From Oscillospiraceae bacterium (GTDB lineage Bacteria > Bacillota > Clostridia > Oscillospirales > Ruminococcaceae), in NCBI GenBank assembly GCA_017438745.1, contig JAFRUS010000048.1:1-46972 (forward strand): a stretch of 46,972 nucleotides of DNA, read 5' to 3'. The position numbers were made by a program, and so were the translations under genes. Positions within the stretch are counted from its first letter, which is position 1. Each line of letters begins with the position of its first letter. The notes below the pieces were generated by a model. That model did not search any database, was not told the DNA's origin, and worked only from the letters and a program-made list of their open reading frames with translations. Below are positions 1-7,369 of this stretch, piece by piece.

Positions 1-63
1 CATAATTGCTTTACCTTCTTCTAACAATATTTTCGGATCTGTGATATACTTACGTGGATTCAT
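1..63 (-). CDS. Start of an unknown gene, cut by the left edge
   Basis: Only the first 21 codons are in the window, reading MNPRKYITDPKILLEEGKAI then M. The start is supported by a GAGGTG ribosome binding site 7 nt upstream and by a strong promoter just before it. The sequence vaguely recalls the N-termini of small helix-turn-helix proteins that accompany transposases in Ruminococcus, but 21 residues cannot settle this. It points away from the restriction-modification operon on its right, on the same strand, and has its own promoter. Confidence 0.5.
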   Translation of the reverse strand, partial: MNPRKYITDPKILLEEGKAIM

Positions 64-83
64 AGCTTTCACCTCATAGTATA

Positions 84-112
84 AGTATAACACACAATCA
101 TTTTTAAGTCAA
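84..112 (-). promoter_or_regulatory. Sigma-A promoter of the left-edge gene
   Basis: On the minus strand, TTGACT (107-112) and TATACT (84-89) are separated by exactly 17 nt. The transcript would start about 15 nt before the ATG at 63. Confidence 0.7.
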
Positions 113-151
113 AGTAAAATTATTTATGACGTTTACTATAGCTTCAAATTT

Positions 152-1087
152 TTACTCTTTTGTACTAGTATTATCTTCATTGCCATACAACGAAAATTTT
201 ATAGCATCACGATAAACATTTCCTTCAGGTAGATTAAGTGAAGAAAAAGCTTCTTGTACTTTATATACAGTTGTGCAGTGTTCCTCTATAATTCCTAATG
301 GTCGAATTGAACCATTGCTTTTATCTTCAGTTAGATAATCATAAGAAACGAAATGGATTGAAGCAGGCTGAGAAGGGAATTTTGGTATTTTTTCCTTTCC
401 GCCAAGGCGATTTAACACTCTTTCATAAACTGGTTGTGGGCAAACAAAGTATAATCCGGTTTTACATAAATCTTCTCTTTGAAGTACTTGTCCTTTATAT
501 ATCAATTGAGGGATAATTCTTTTAGATACATTTTCCCAGTTTAATCCAACTGTATCGCTTGTAATTTGGCGTCCGTTCAATAAGTTTTCGCGTGCTGTAC
601 GATAATTTCCGGTAGTATCGATTGTCTGAACTTCGATTGCGGTGAATTCTACTAATTCACCATTTTCATCTAACCGGGCGAGAACCCAGTCAACAAAATA
701 GGAACCAGTTCCTTTGCGTTGCGGTAGTCGTAACTCGCCACCCCAACCATGGCCAAACACAGCGATTGCACCACCGTCAGCTTTAGCTTTTTGAACTGCA
801 ATTCTTCCTGCATATAAATTCAAATCTGAATTAAAAGCTTTGAATGCTATAGTTTTTAACATTTTATAATCATCTGCATATATTCTTATGGGACAACAAA
901 TCACATCGGGAGAGCCTTCAGTTTTTTGTCTTACAGCACAGACTCCGGCTGCAATTCTATCTCTCGAAAGAATTTTAGTACACTGACTACCTAAAAAAGG
1001 ACATATCTGTCTTGCAGCGGTAACGCTTGCATTTGAAGAAGAATCATCTGCACTATATCCAAAGAATTCCGCTATATATCCTGACAT
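152..1087 (-). CDS. NotI-like type II restriction endonuclease
   Basis: This 311-residue protein resembles the NotI restriction endonuclease family. The N-terminus has the cysteine pattern CPFLGSQC (Cys29, Cys36), then Cys50 and the Cys64-Cys65 pair. In NotI four cysteines hold a structural iron atom. A nuclease core follows with Asp133 and the pair Glu152-x-Gln154 (IEVQ), which fits the variant PD-(D/E)XK site of this family, where Gln stands in for the usual Lys. It starts 2 nt after the methyltransferase stop, with an AAAGGATGG ribosome binding site inside the end of that gene. This order makes the nuclease the second, translationally coupled gene, so DNA is protected before cutting. The recognition site cannot be read from the sequence. 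The family call is from remembered motifs, not a search. Confidence 0.8.
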   Translation of the reverse strand: MSGYIAEFFGYSADDSSSNASVTAARQICPFLGSQCTKILSRDRIAAGVCAVRQKTEGSPDVICCPIRIYADDYKMLKTIAFKAFNSDLNLYAGRIAVQKAKADGGAIAVFGHGWGGELRLPQRKGTGSYFVDWVLARLDENGELVEFTAIEVQTIDTTGNYRTARENLLNGRQITSDTVGLNWENVSKRIIPQLIYKGQVLQREDLCKTGLYFVCPQPVYERVLNRLGGKEKIPKFPSQPASIHFVSYDYLTEDKSNGSIRPLGIIEEHCTTVYKVQEAFSSLNLPEGNVYRDAIKFSLYGNEDNTSTKE

Positions 1088-1089
1088 TT

Positions 1090-2280
1090 TTATTCACCAT
1101 CCTTTAGAATAGATTTAAGAGCTAAACCAACTGCTTCAGCAAGAAGGGGAGGAACTGCATTTCCAACTTGTGCAAATTGTTCACTTTGAGATCCTGTAAA
1201 TACATAGTGATCAGGAAAGGACTGTATTCGAGCTGCTTCTCGTACAGTGAAGGAACGTTCCTGAGAATAATGAAAGAATGCGCCCCAGTGAGGATCGCAT
1301 TTTGTAAGTATAGTTGAAGCTAGACCATCAGGCTTCACTCTACCATACCTTTTGGTATGATCAGATCTACGGGCTTTTTGCATTCCTTTTGGGAGAAGTT
1401 CAGTTGGAATATCTGTCCAATTGCCTCCGGGCTTAATATATTGTAATCTTTTTAAATTCTCTTTTGAAAGCCTTGGTGCTTCATGATTATAAATGCCGCT
1501 ACTTCCAATTCGCATTCTTCTTTGATAATCACTAAATGGTTCACAAGCGTATTCTTTAATCTTTGAACCGCGTTCGCCTGCTGTTAATGATGGTAAATCT
1601 CCGATAGCTTCCTCAACCGTTGTAAAATGTATAGATGCTTCTGCAGCTGGAAGTTTTAAAAGAGGTTGCCCGTCAAATGTTGTGGTGAAATTCGGTTTGA
1701 TTGGTGCGTGAAAAACTGGTTCAGGAAATGCATGAGTTGGAAGCTTTTTTCCTCTTAGTCCGAGTATAAATGTTCGCCATCTCATTTGAGGGACACCATA
1801 ATAAGCAGCTCCCAATATTCTAACATCTGCACCATAACCTAATTCAGCCAATGCTTGTAGTATAGCGTGTAATGTAGCACCATGTTCAAAGGAAACAAGT
1901 CCTGGAACGTTTTCGATTAGAATTGCTCTTGGAGCAAATGCGTCAACAAAGCGAAGATATTCTTTAAATAAATGATTTCTTTGATCCATTACACTACGTA
2001 TTGGAGCATTGATTGAAAATCCTTGACATGGTGGACCGCCAGCGATGAGGTCTAAAGCTTCACGTTTAATTCCTAATTCTTGACGTATTTTATTAGCATC
2101 TACTGATCTTATGTCAGCAGTAAGTACTTTCGAATTTGGATGATTGATTTTGTATGTATTGGCATAGGTGTCAACTATTTCTGAAGCAAAAATACTATGA
2201 AACCCAGCCGCAGATAATCCTTCAGACAAACCGCCAGCGCCAGAAAATAGGTCTATCATAGTCAAATTGTTATCTGTCAT
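1090..2280 (-). CDS. DNA (cytosine-5) methyltransferase
   Basis: This 396-residue enzyme transfers a methyl group from S-adenosylmethionine to carbon 5 of cytosine, and should protect host DNA from the neighbouring nuclease. The motif order is classical: motif I DLFSGAGG (residues 10-17), motif IV GGPPCQGFS with catalytic Cys85, motif VI ENVPGL (about 122-127), motif VIII QMRWR, and motif X QVGNAVPP near the C-terminus. The target recognition domain lies between VIII and X (about 175-330), with the glycine-rich SSGIYNHEAPRLS region. The start ATG has AAGGAGAA upstream and a near-consensus promoter at 2359-2387. No controller (C) gene is present, so gene order may set the timing. Confidence 0.95.
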   Translation of the reverse strand: MTDNNLTMIDLFSGAGGLSEGLSAAGFHSIFASEIVDTYANTYKINHPNSKVLTADIRSVDANKIRQELGIKREALDLIAGGPPCQGFSINAPIRSVMDQRNHLFKEYLRFVDAFAPRAILIENVPGLVSFEHGATLHAILQALAELGYGADVRILGAAYYGVPQMRWRTFILGLRGKKLPTHAFPEPVFHAPIKPNFTTTFDGQPLLKLPAAEASIHFTTVEEAIGDLPSLTAGERGSKIKEYACEPFSDYQRRMRIGSSGIYNHEAPRLSKENLKRLQYIKPGGNWTDIPTELLPKGMQKARRSDHTKRYGRVKPDGLASTILTKCDPHWGAFFHYSQERSFTVREAARIQSFPDHYVFTGSQSEQFAQVGNAVPPLLAEAVGLALKSILKDGE

Positions 2281-2358
2281 CGTTCAGTTCTCCTTGATGA
2301 ACTTTGGTATTGCTTAAAAAGACAATAAACATTGTAGTACGGTTATTATATTCTTTTA

Positions 2359-2387
2359 ATTATATCATATTATCTGCTGTATTTCAA
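2359..2387 (-). promoter_or_regulatory. Promoter of the restriction-modification operon
   Basis: On the minus strand, TTGAAA (2382-2387) and TATAAT (2359-2364) are spaced by 17 nt, about 80 nt before the methyltransferase ATG. Both genes are likely transcribed from here, because the nuclease has no separate promoter in the 2-nt gap. Confidence 0.75.
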
Positions 2388-2612
2388 ATTTATTTTAATT
2401 TTTTTAACTATTAATGTTCACTTATAAAAAAGAATCAGTCATTAGATACATCAAGTTTTCTGACAATGGATTCTACTCGCTTATTTTTATCTATATTATA
2501 TAAGGAGTGTCTTCTGCAACTAAATCCAAAAATGTTAAGGTCTAAAATGATCACACTAAGCAAAAGCTATTGCATCAATGTTGGAATATTGGTTGTTTTG
2601 ATTTCTGCTATC
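2388..2612. other. AT-rich divergent intergenic region, no gene supported
   Basis: This lies between the methyltransferase promoter and the promoter of the zinc-ribbon gene. A 66-codon open frame at 2466-2666 has no ribosome binding site and its end contains the promoter of the downstream gene, so it is not called. I see no repeats or RNA gene here. Confidence 0.5.
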
Positions 2613-2642
2613 TTGACAAACACTAAATATATATGCTATAAT
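2613..2642 (+). promoter_or_regulatory. Promoter of the 298-residue zinc-ribbon gene
   Basis: A consensus TTGACA (2613-2618), an 18-nt spacer and TATAAT (2637-2642), about 90 nt before the ATG at 2734. Confidence 0.75.
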
Positions 2643-2733
2643 CTGCTTGCGAAAATTGGCAAATAAGTATTATCAGCGGAGATACAGATATTCTAGGTTG
2701 GAAGCAGAGAAAAATTAGAGAGGAAAATAAATA

Positions 2734-3630
2734 ATGAGAAATCTTGATGATAAGAGAAACATATCAAATGAAACTTTTCTTACTAATCCTGTTGAGGTTA
2801 AAGAACAAGTTAAATTTTTAGAAAAAGTAATTGAAGAAGCCCCGCCTAGTAAAGAAAATTCAATTGAAGAAGCTCTACTCGATAAAGAAAAATCAATACC
2901 AATGGAATGGTACAGGAAAATTTATGATATCAAATCTTTGACGATTGATGATTTTTGCAATTCATGTGGTAAAACTAGTAGTTTTATTAGTAACGGTTTT
3001 ATACCGGATTTTCATGTTTTTTTGGATTTTTATGATGAGCCAAGTTTCGAAAACTATAAAAGCTTGTTGGATGAGAAACCAAAGTGTATTACTATAAATT
3101 TTCAGTGTGCAAAATGTAGAGAGTCGCATTTTATTTCGCTTCTTTTCAAAGGAGACACTATTATTAAAATTGGTCAGTATCCTTCTTTTGTGGGCAGGGA
3201 GAAGCACGAACTTGTAAAATACAAAAACATCATTCCAAAATACTATATTGAGTTAATCCGTTCTGTAAATGCGTATTCTCAACATATGGGCATTGCGGCT
3301 TTTGTTTATCTTAGAAGAATTTACGAGCATATAGTTGAAACAGAATATGATCGTATTTATGGTGCAGATAAAAATGAAAAGGCTTCTTTTGATGAGAAAA
3401 TGAAAGCTGTCGATAAAGAGATGAATATTATTCCTCCTGAACTTGATACGCAAAAAAGTAAAATATATTCAGTACTTAGCAAGGGAATACATGAATATGA
3501 AGAAGAGGAGTGCTATGAGATTTATCCTATGATGAAAACTGTTATCATTATTATGCTTGATAAATATTTAATGGAAAAAGAGAGAAAAAAACAGTTGAAT
3601 AAATTAGAGCAGTTTCTTCGGAATAAATAA
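2734..3630 (+). CDS. Zinc-ribbon protein of unknown function, possible DUF4145-like tail
   Basis: I do not recognise this 298-residue protein with confidence. It starts with an ATG after AGAGGAAA. The first 60 residues are charged and probably coiled (two similar lysine/glutamate-rich stretches). A CxxC pair (Cys75, Cys78) and a second one (Cys125, Cys128) form a probable zinc ribbon. The C-terminal 130 residues are helical, with GIAAFVYLRRIYEHIVE followed by SKGIHEYEEEEC. That layout recalls DUF4145/HEPN-like domains found in defence and stress proteins, but this is only an impression. It has its own promoter and terminator, so it is a one-gene unit next to a restriction-modification operon. 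A role in defence is inferred from position alone. Confidence 0.8.
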   Translation: MRNLDDKRNISNETFLTNPVEVKEQVKFLEKVIEEAPPSKENSIEEALLDKEKSIPMEWYRKIYDIKSLTIDDFCNSCGKTSSFISNGFIPDFHVFLDFYDEPSFENYKSLLDEKPKCITINFQCAKCRESHFISLLFKGDTIIKIGQYPSFVGREKHELVKYKNIIPKYYIELIRSVNAYSQHMGIAAFVYLRRIYEHIVETEYDRIYGADKNEKASFDEKMKAVDKEMNIIPPELDTQKSKIYSVLSKGIHEYEEEECYEIYPMMKTVIIIMLDKYLMEKERKKQLNKLEQFLRNK

Positions 3631-3636
3631 AACCAA

Positions 3637-3684
3637 AAGAGCTATCCGATTGAAATTCAAATCAGATAGCTCTTGATTTTTTAT
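3637..3684 (+). terminator. Terminator of the zinc-ribbon gene (38-nt repeat, copy 1)
   Basis: The arms AAGAGCTATC-c-GATT and AATC-a-GATAGCTCTT surround an 8-nt loop and are followed by a T-rich tract. Nearly the same hairpin recurs at 8340 and 9532, and its left half at 5922. Confidence 0.85.
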
Positions 3685-3734
3685 TATCAGAGTGTGTATG
3701 CCTGGATAAGGTTGATAAACGATAAATTATAGGC

Positions 3735-3796
3735 TTGACATTCTAAGAAAAACATGTTATTTTATAATTGTAACTTAAAATACGTTACGATTATAA
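3735..3796 (+). promoter_or_regulatory. Promoter with overlapping operator of the AbiE-like operon
   Basis: TTGACA (3735-3740), a 17-nt spacer and TATTTT (3758-3763) form the promoter. A 13-nt inverted repeat, TTATAATTGTAAC (3762-3774) and GTTACGATTATAA (3784-3796), with one mismatch, overlaps the -10 box and the expected start point. This is the usual layout for autorepression by the downstream HTH antitoxin. Confidence 0.7.
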
Positions 3797-3815
3797 AATC
3801 ACAAAGGTGGTGCCT

Positions 3816-4766
3816 ATGCAGGAATTTCTGGAAAGTGTTTTGAAGAAAAGCTGTTCGGTTAAAGAGAATATCAGTTTATATAATGAGCTTCCTTTAGCTT
3901 TCAGAGGAAGATACACAGTATATGATGTTGAAACAAACGGTATGCACTGGATCGCAATTCGGCCTAAAGCAGATGCAGGTCTTGTTATGCTTAGAAAAGA
4001 CAGAGCTAAAGTTCAGAGCATATCCGGACTTAACTGTGCTGTATTCCTTGAAACAACTACCTTTTATATAAAAGAAAAGCTGATCGAGGAAGGAATACCT
4101 TTTGTACTGAAAGGCAAACAGATCTATCTGCCGTTTATAGGATATCTGCTGTCTGATTCAGGCGTACGTGATATTGCTCCTGTTCATATTATTTCTTTTT
4201 TAACGCAGAAACTTATATTGATGGCTATTTACGAGAAATGGGACGGAATCACTGTGTCAAAAGCAGCGGAAAGATTAGGTGTTTCCAAAATGTCTGTAAC
4301 AAGATGCTTTGATGAAATTGAATATCTGAATGTGGATATTCTTAATATGAAAGGCAAATCAAGAGTGCTCACTATTCCTCAGGATATACGGTCATTGTGG
4401 GAAAACATAAGATCTGTTATGAGAAATCCTGTTATCAAGCGATATGATCTTAAGGAAGATATACATTTGAAAAAGAGAGCAGGAATATCCGCTTTGTGTG
4501 ATTTTTCTTTACTTGAAGATAATAGTTATCCGACTTATGCAGTTACCAAAAAAGAATTATCTGAAACAGGAATAGCGAAAATGAAAAGAATACAAATTGG
4601 AGAAGAGATCGGCTGTACAGTGCTTGAACTTGGATATTTCATTGACTTCGCTCAAAAATCAACTGAAGATCCTTTAAGTATTACGCTTTCCCTGAGTGAT
4701 GAAGAAAAGGAGGATGAGCGAGTGCTCATATCTGTAAACGAGATGCTGGAGGAATACGTATGGTAA
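3816..4766 (+). CDS. AbiEi-like winged-helix antitoxin/regulator
   Basis: This 316-residue protein has a helix-turn-helix at about residues 145-172 (ITVSKAAERLGVSKMSVTRC) embedded in a larger fold. Proteins of this layout are encoded directly upstream of AbiEii-type nucleotidyltransferases in Firmicutes and act as antitoxins that also repress their operon. The next gene is indeed a nucleotidyltransferase, now damaged, starting inside the last codons (ATGGTAA overlap). I chose ATG 3816 because AAAGGTGG sits 6 nt upstream; two GTG codons at 3807 and 3810 lie inside that ribosome binding site. The protein is full length although its toxin is dead, so it may persist as a plain regulator. The assignment to AbiEi rests on context and on the HTH. 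Confidence 0.7.
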   Translation: MQEFLESVLKKSCSVKENISLYNELPLAFRGRYTVYDVETNGMHWIAIRPKADAGLVMLRKDRAKVQSISGLNCAVFLETTTFYIKEKLIEEGIPFVLKGKQIYLPFIGYLLSDSGVRDIAPVHIISFLTQKLILMAIYEKWDGITVSKAAERLGVSKMSVTRCFDEIEYLNVDILNMKGKSRVLTIPQDIRSLWENIRSVMRNPVIKRYDLKEDIHLKKRAGISALCDFSLLEDNSYPTYAVTKKELSETGIAKMKRIQIGEEIGCTVLELGYFIDFAQKSTEDPLSITLSLSDEEKEDERVLISVNEMLEEYVW

Positions 4767-5088
4767 AAGGAATGGATATCTTTAAAAAATATTTTGCTGA
4801 GTATGAAAATCAATATGTTCTGATAGGCGGCGCTAGAGAAAAGACAACGGAGAATCTGTTGATTCCAGTGATATAAAGAAACATAAGAAAGATGTGCTGA
4901 GAATTGCAGCAGAACTTGTCCTTGAAACGGTGCATGAATTACCCGCAGCGGTGAAATCAGATATTTCTGATTTTATTGATTCATTATCGTTTGATCCTTT
5001 TGATAGTAATTCACTGAAAAATTTCGGACTTAAGAATGAGGATGTTATCGAATTATTAAATAGAGTGTTTATCCAGCATTCTCTGTAA
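4760..5088 (+). pseudogene. AbiEii-like nucleotidyltransferase toxin, internally deleted
   Basis: The ATG at 4760 follows GGAGG and overlaps the antitoxin stop. The first 25 codons read like the N-terminus of a nucleotidyltransferase, ending in YVLIGGA, the glycine pair that starts the catalytic motif. Then the reading jumps. The current frame stops at 4875, but the +2 frame right after the junction gives GESVDSSDIKKHKKDVLR, the C-terminal helical part of the same family, and runs on to 5088. The catalytic aspartates and roughly 150-200 residues between the two parts are missing. So one deletion removed the core and shifted the frame. A 64-codon frame at 4894-5088 is only the tail of this relic, not a separate gene. 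Confidence 0.8.
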
Positions 5089-5244
5089 AGTTGGTTTATA
5101 TAAAAAGCCTGCTTTTTTGATATGTGAAGAAGTTTAGAGAGCGCGCTGAGTGTGATATTTGGATTGTCAGAAATCGCCTTGAAAACTTATTCTGTTCTGT
5201 CAGCGATTTCTTCTCCTTTTTCTTCTCCTTTTCTTCTCTTTTTT

Positions 5245-5269
5245 CATCGCCTTTTTCAAAAAGGCGATG
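5245..5269. repeat. 12-bp perfect hairpin
   Basis: CATCGCCTTTTT and AAAAAGGCGATG flank a single C. Neither strand has a T-run outside the stem, so this is not a classic terminator. The surrounding 5089-5361 stretch holds pyrimidine-rich runs (CTTTTTCTTCTCC type), this hairpin and a two-hairpin repeat, but no gene. Confidence 0.6.
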
Positions 5270-5291
5270 ATCGAGGTTCATCAGCGTAAAA

Positions 5292-5350
5292 GGTGAGCTG
5301 CCGCAGGCAGCTAATTCATAGTATCAGGCATCGCGACGCCTGATACCTTC
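5292..5350 (-). repeat. Two-hairpin repeat, copy A
   Basis: Hairpin 2 is AGCTGCC-GCA-GGCAGCT (5296-5312), then an 8-nt linker, then hairpin 1 with arms GTATCAGGC and GCCTGATAC (5321-5346). Read on the minus strand the order is hairpin 1, linker TATGAATT, hairpin 2, matching the other copies. On the plus strand it ends in CCTTCTTCTT, like a weak terminator. Confidence 0.75.
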
Positions 5351-5361
5351 TTCTTCTAACA

Positions 5362-5390
5362 TTGACACTATAAAATATACGTGATATACT
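5362..5390 (+). promoter_or_regulatory. Promoter of the SMI1/KNR4 gene
   Basis: TTGACA (5362-5367), a 17-nt spacer and TATACT (5385-5390), about 60 nt before the ATG at 5457. Confidence 0.75.
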
Positions 5391-5456
5391 TGTAAAGTAA
5401 TTATTTTCATGTTTTTTTATTATTTGAAAAATGAAATAAAAAAGGAGTTTTTAATT

Positions 5457-5915
5457 ATGTTTCGTATTAGTAAAGTGGTAAAGGATTTTTATGATGATAT
5501 AAAATCGTTATCATCTTATTTAGGTAAATCTTCTGATTTTTCTGATCCTTGTGCTATAGAAAAAATAAAAAAATGGGAAAAAGACAATAATATCACGATT
5601 CCTAAAATGTATAAAAGCTGGATTTTGTTATCAGAATATGCTTATGTTTATGGGGGATATTGTGAACTATATTTTCCTGAGTTGGAAAGCTTAGAGAATG
5701 ACGAGGTTCTTATTGGCAATATTAATGGTGATGGAGATCATCTTTATTTTTCAAAAAAAACTGGAAAATTCTTTAGCGTTTATGGCGAAGAACAAGAAAG
5801 ATATGAAGATTTTGATGAGCTTTTATCAAATCTTCTTGGATATTTAGAAGAAGCAGCAGAAGAAGAATTTGGAGAAGATTGGTTAGAAGTTTGCAGTGGA
5901 AATAATGCTGAATAA
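5457..5915 (+). CDS. SMI1/KNR4-family immunity-type protein
   Basis: This 152-residue acidic protein fits the SMI1/KNR4 (SUKH) fold. It has IEKIKKWEKDNNITIPKMYK near the start, a conserved YGGYCELYFP segment, an NGDGDHLYF core and an acidic C-terminus. Most bacterial members are immunity proteins that neutralise the toxic tails of polymorphic toxins. No matching toxin gene is present upstream. The start at 5457 is chosen because AAAAAGGAG lies 9 nt before it; an ATG at 5409 has no ribosome binding site. Its own promoter allows it to act as an orphan immunity gene. The stop is followed by half of a terminator repeat, then the ParB-like toxin fragment, which suggests recombination. Confidence 0.8.
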   Translation: MFRISKVVKDFYDDIKSLSSYLGKSSDFSDPCAIEKIKKWEKDNNITIPKMYKSWILLSEYAYVYGGYCELYFPELESLENDEVLIGNINGDGDHLYFSKKTGKFFSVYGEEQERYEDFDELLSNLLGYLEEAAEEEFGEDWLEVCSGNNAE

Positions 5916-5921
5916 AACAAA

Positions 5922-5937
5922 AAGAGCTATCCAATTC
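5922..5937 (+). repeat. Half copy of the 38-nt terminator repeat (copy 2)
   Basis: AAAGAGCTATCCAATTC matches the left arm of the hairpins at 3637 and 9532, but the right arm is absent. The sequence after the loop position is a toxin gene fragment. The break falls at the middle of the palindrome. Confidence 0.7.
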
Positions 5938-5941
5938 GTAA

Positions 5942-6169
5942 TTAATTTTAGAACATGGAGTAGATCGTATTCCGCCAATTGTAGTAAGAGTTCATGATGG
6001 AAAAGCATTAATAGTTGAGGGACATCATAGGCTAGAGGCTTTTAGGCAATTAGGTTATGAGAGAGTGCCTATAAAGTACGTGCACAGCAATCAATTGGGC
6101 AAAATTCGAAAAGATGGCTATACGTATTATAGAACTCTTGAGGAATTGTTGAATGGAATGATAAAATAA
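5942..6169 (+). pseudogene. Orphan ParB-like nuclease domain, toxin C-terminal fragment
   Basis: A 75-codon open stretch without a start codon (a stop sits directly before it at 5939). It reads RIPPIVVRVHDGKALIVEGH followed by HRLEAF and RQLGYERVPIKY. This is the core of the ParB N-terminal-like nuclease domain, including the signature GHHRLEA. Such domains occur as C-terminal toxin modules of polymorphic toxins. The fragment keeps its stop and is followed after 19 nt by a probable immunity gene. It cannot be translated as it stands and looks like the leftover end of a much longer toxin gene. Confidence 0.75.
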
Positions 6170-6188
6170 TTCGGCAGGTGATATTCGT

Positions 6189-6908
6189 TTGGATAATATA
6201 GTAGATAAAGTGTTCCGCAATTATATTTCGGATGTTGAAAGAGCGTGTTCGATTTTATTAAATGGAATAAATGATCAGGAAAAACTGAATATTAAGACAA
6301 AGTATCAGTTGTTTGAATACCTGATTAAAACACGAAAAGACAGATTTGTTATAAATGGAATGACATTTCAGTTTCATGGCGGAAGAGGATGTTTTTTATT
6401 TAGTGAGGGTCTGTTTCTAAGCTGGGATTTCGGATATAGAAGCAGATGGTGTGGTATAGATCCATATAAAGTTGGTATGACATTAAAAGAAAATAATAGT
6501 CCGTTATCTCATTTTTATGACGGGACTATTTTGAAAAGCTACTGTGATCAGGCTGTGGATAATGGCGAAATGATATATAAATATAACATGTATTATTTTA
6601 CGGTGCCTGATGATGAATTATTTAAACCTAATTTTCCCAAGGATTATAATACACTTATAATAGAAGGTTTGGGCGAAAAGTGGACAATCAAAAGAAATTC
6701 TGAAACAGATCGGTTTATTCGCAAGAGTAATAAAGTGCACAATGAAATTTTTAACAAAAATAACGTTTATATTCTGCACTTTTTTTCAGATGGAAAAGAA
6801 GTGTATTCTATTCCGTATGATGATGTTTGTTATCCTGAAAATGCAGTGAGAATATTAACTGACAATATTATCAGTAATTTGAAAAAGAGTAAGAGTGTTT
6901 CTGATTAG
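6189..6908 (+). CDS. Probable immunity protein, DUF6896-like N-terminal half
   Basis: A 239-residue soluble protein starting at TTG 6189, with GGCAGGTG 8 nt upstream. The N-terminal half contains FQFHGGRGCFLF followed by LSWDFGYRSRWCGIDPYKV. This resembles the DUF6896 pattern (His-Gly-x-Gly-Cys, then a strand ending in WDFG), though I recall the family only roughly. The C-terminal half has no motif I recognise. It follows the ParB-like toxin remnant by 19 nt, the normal place for a cognate immunity gene, so immunity is inferred from position. The TTG start and low GC fit weak expression of accessory cargo. Confidence 0.65.
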   Translation: MDNIVDKVFRNYISDVERACSILLNGINDQEKLNIKTKYQLFEYLIKTRKDRFVINGMTFQFHGGRGCFLFSEGLFLSWDFGYRSRWCGIDPYKVGMTLKENNSPLSHFYDGTILKSYCDQAVDNGEMIYKYNMYYFTVPDDELFKPNFPKDYNTLIIEGLGEKWTIKRNSETDRFIRKSNKVHNEIFNKNNVYILHFFSDGKEVYSIPYDDVCYPENAVRILTDNIISNLKKSKSVSD

Positions 6909-6951
6909 TTGATATAGCAATTATATTATAAGATAATGAGGAGGATAATAA

Positions 6952-7098
6952 ATGAAACGAATAAAAACAGTATTGATATGCATGCAAACGAATTTGCATT
7001 GTCCCACTCGCTCCTTGAACCGTAATCTTAAACAATTTCAGTTAGGCGATTTCTTGCTTACTATGAGAAGTATAACAGAATCACGAATTTCAGAATAG
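6952..7098 (+). pseudogene. 48-codon remnant with a strong ribosome binding site
   Basis: ATG 6952 follows GAGGAGG by 8 nt and opens with MKRIKTVLICM, which looks like a real N-terminus. The composition changes after about ten codons and the frame stops at 7096. The most likely reading is a gene start fused to unrelated DNA by deletion. No function can be assigned. Confidence 0.35.
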
Positions 7099-7112
7099 GC
7101 CGCATGGAAGCG

Positions 7113-7136
7113 ATTTGTCAGACATGTCTGACAAAT
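7113..7136. repeat. 24-bp perfect palindrome
   Basis: ATTTGTCAGACA is followed directly by its exact reverse complement TGTCTGACAAAT, with no loop. It is a candidate binding site for a dimeric regulator or a recombination end. No intact gene starts within 200 bp. The rest of 7099-7369 shows no supported gene. Confidence 0.6.
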
Positions 7137-7369
7137 TCAGAAAGGGTTAATATGAGTGAAGTGCTGGGACGATGAAGCGAGAACTTTTAAATTTCCCAAA
7201 CGGTGTTTGGAAAATCATATGAGATTAAAGTGGGTCTTATTTTTCAACACAACGGTTGAGTTTTACGCAGAACGTCGTTGAGAATATCTTGTGCATCCAA
7301 CTAATAGAAGTTAGTACTTCTTAGTAGTATAATAGAAGTATAGAATACTACGAAAAGAAGGTGCCTTGG

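Noticed and set aside
2466..2666. A 66-codon plus-strand frame
   Set aside because: It has no ribosome binding site and the consensus promoter of the next gene (2613-2642) lies within it.
4894..5088. A 64-codon frame as a separate small gene
   Set aside because: It is the C-terminal tail of the deleted nucleotidyltransferase and has no start signal of its own.
5096..5281. A 61-codon minus-strand Lys/Glu-rich frame
   Set aside because: It is the translation of pyrimidine-rich low-complexity DNA and a hairpin, with no binding site.
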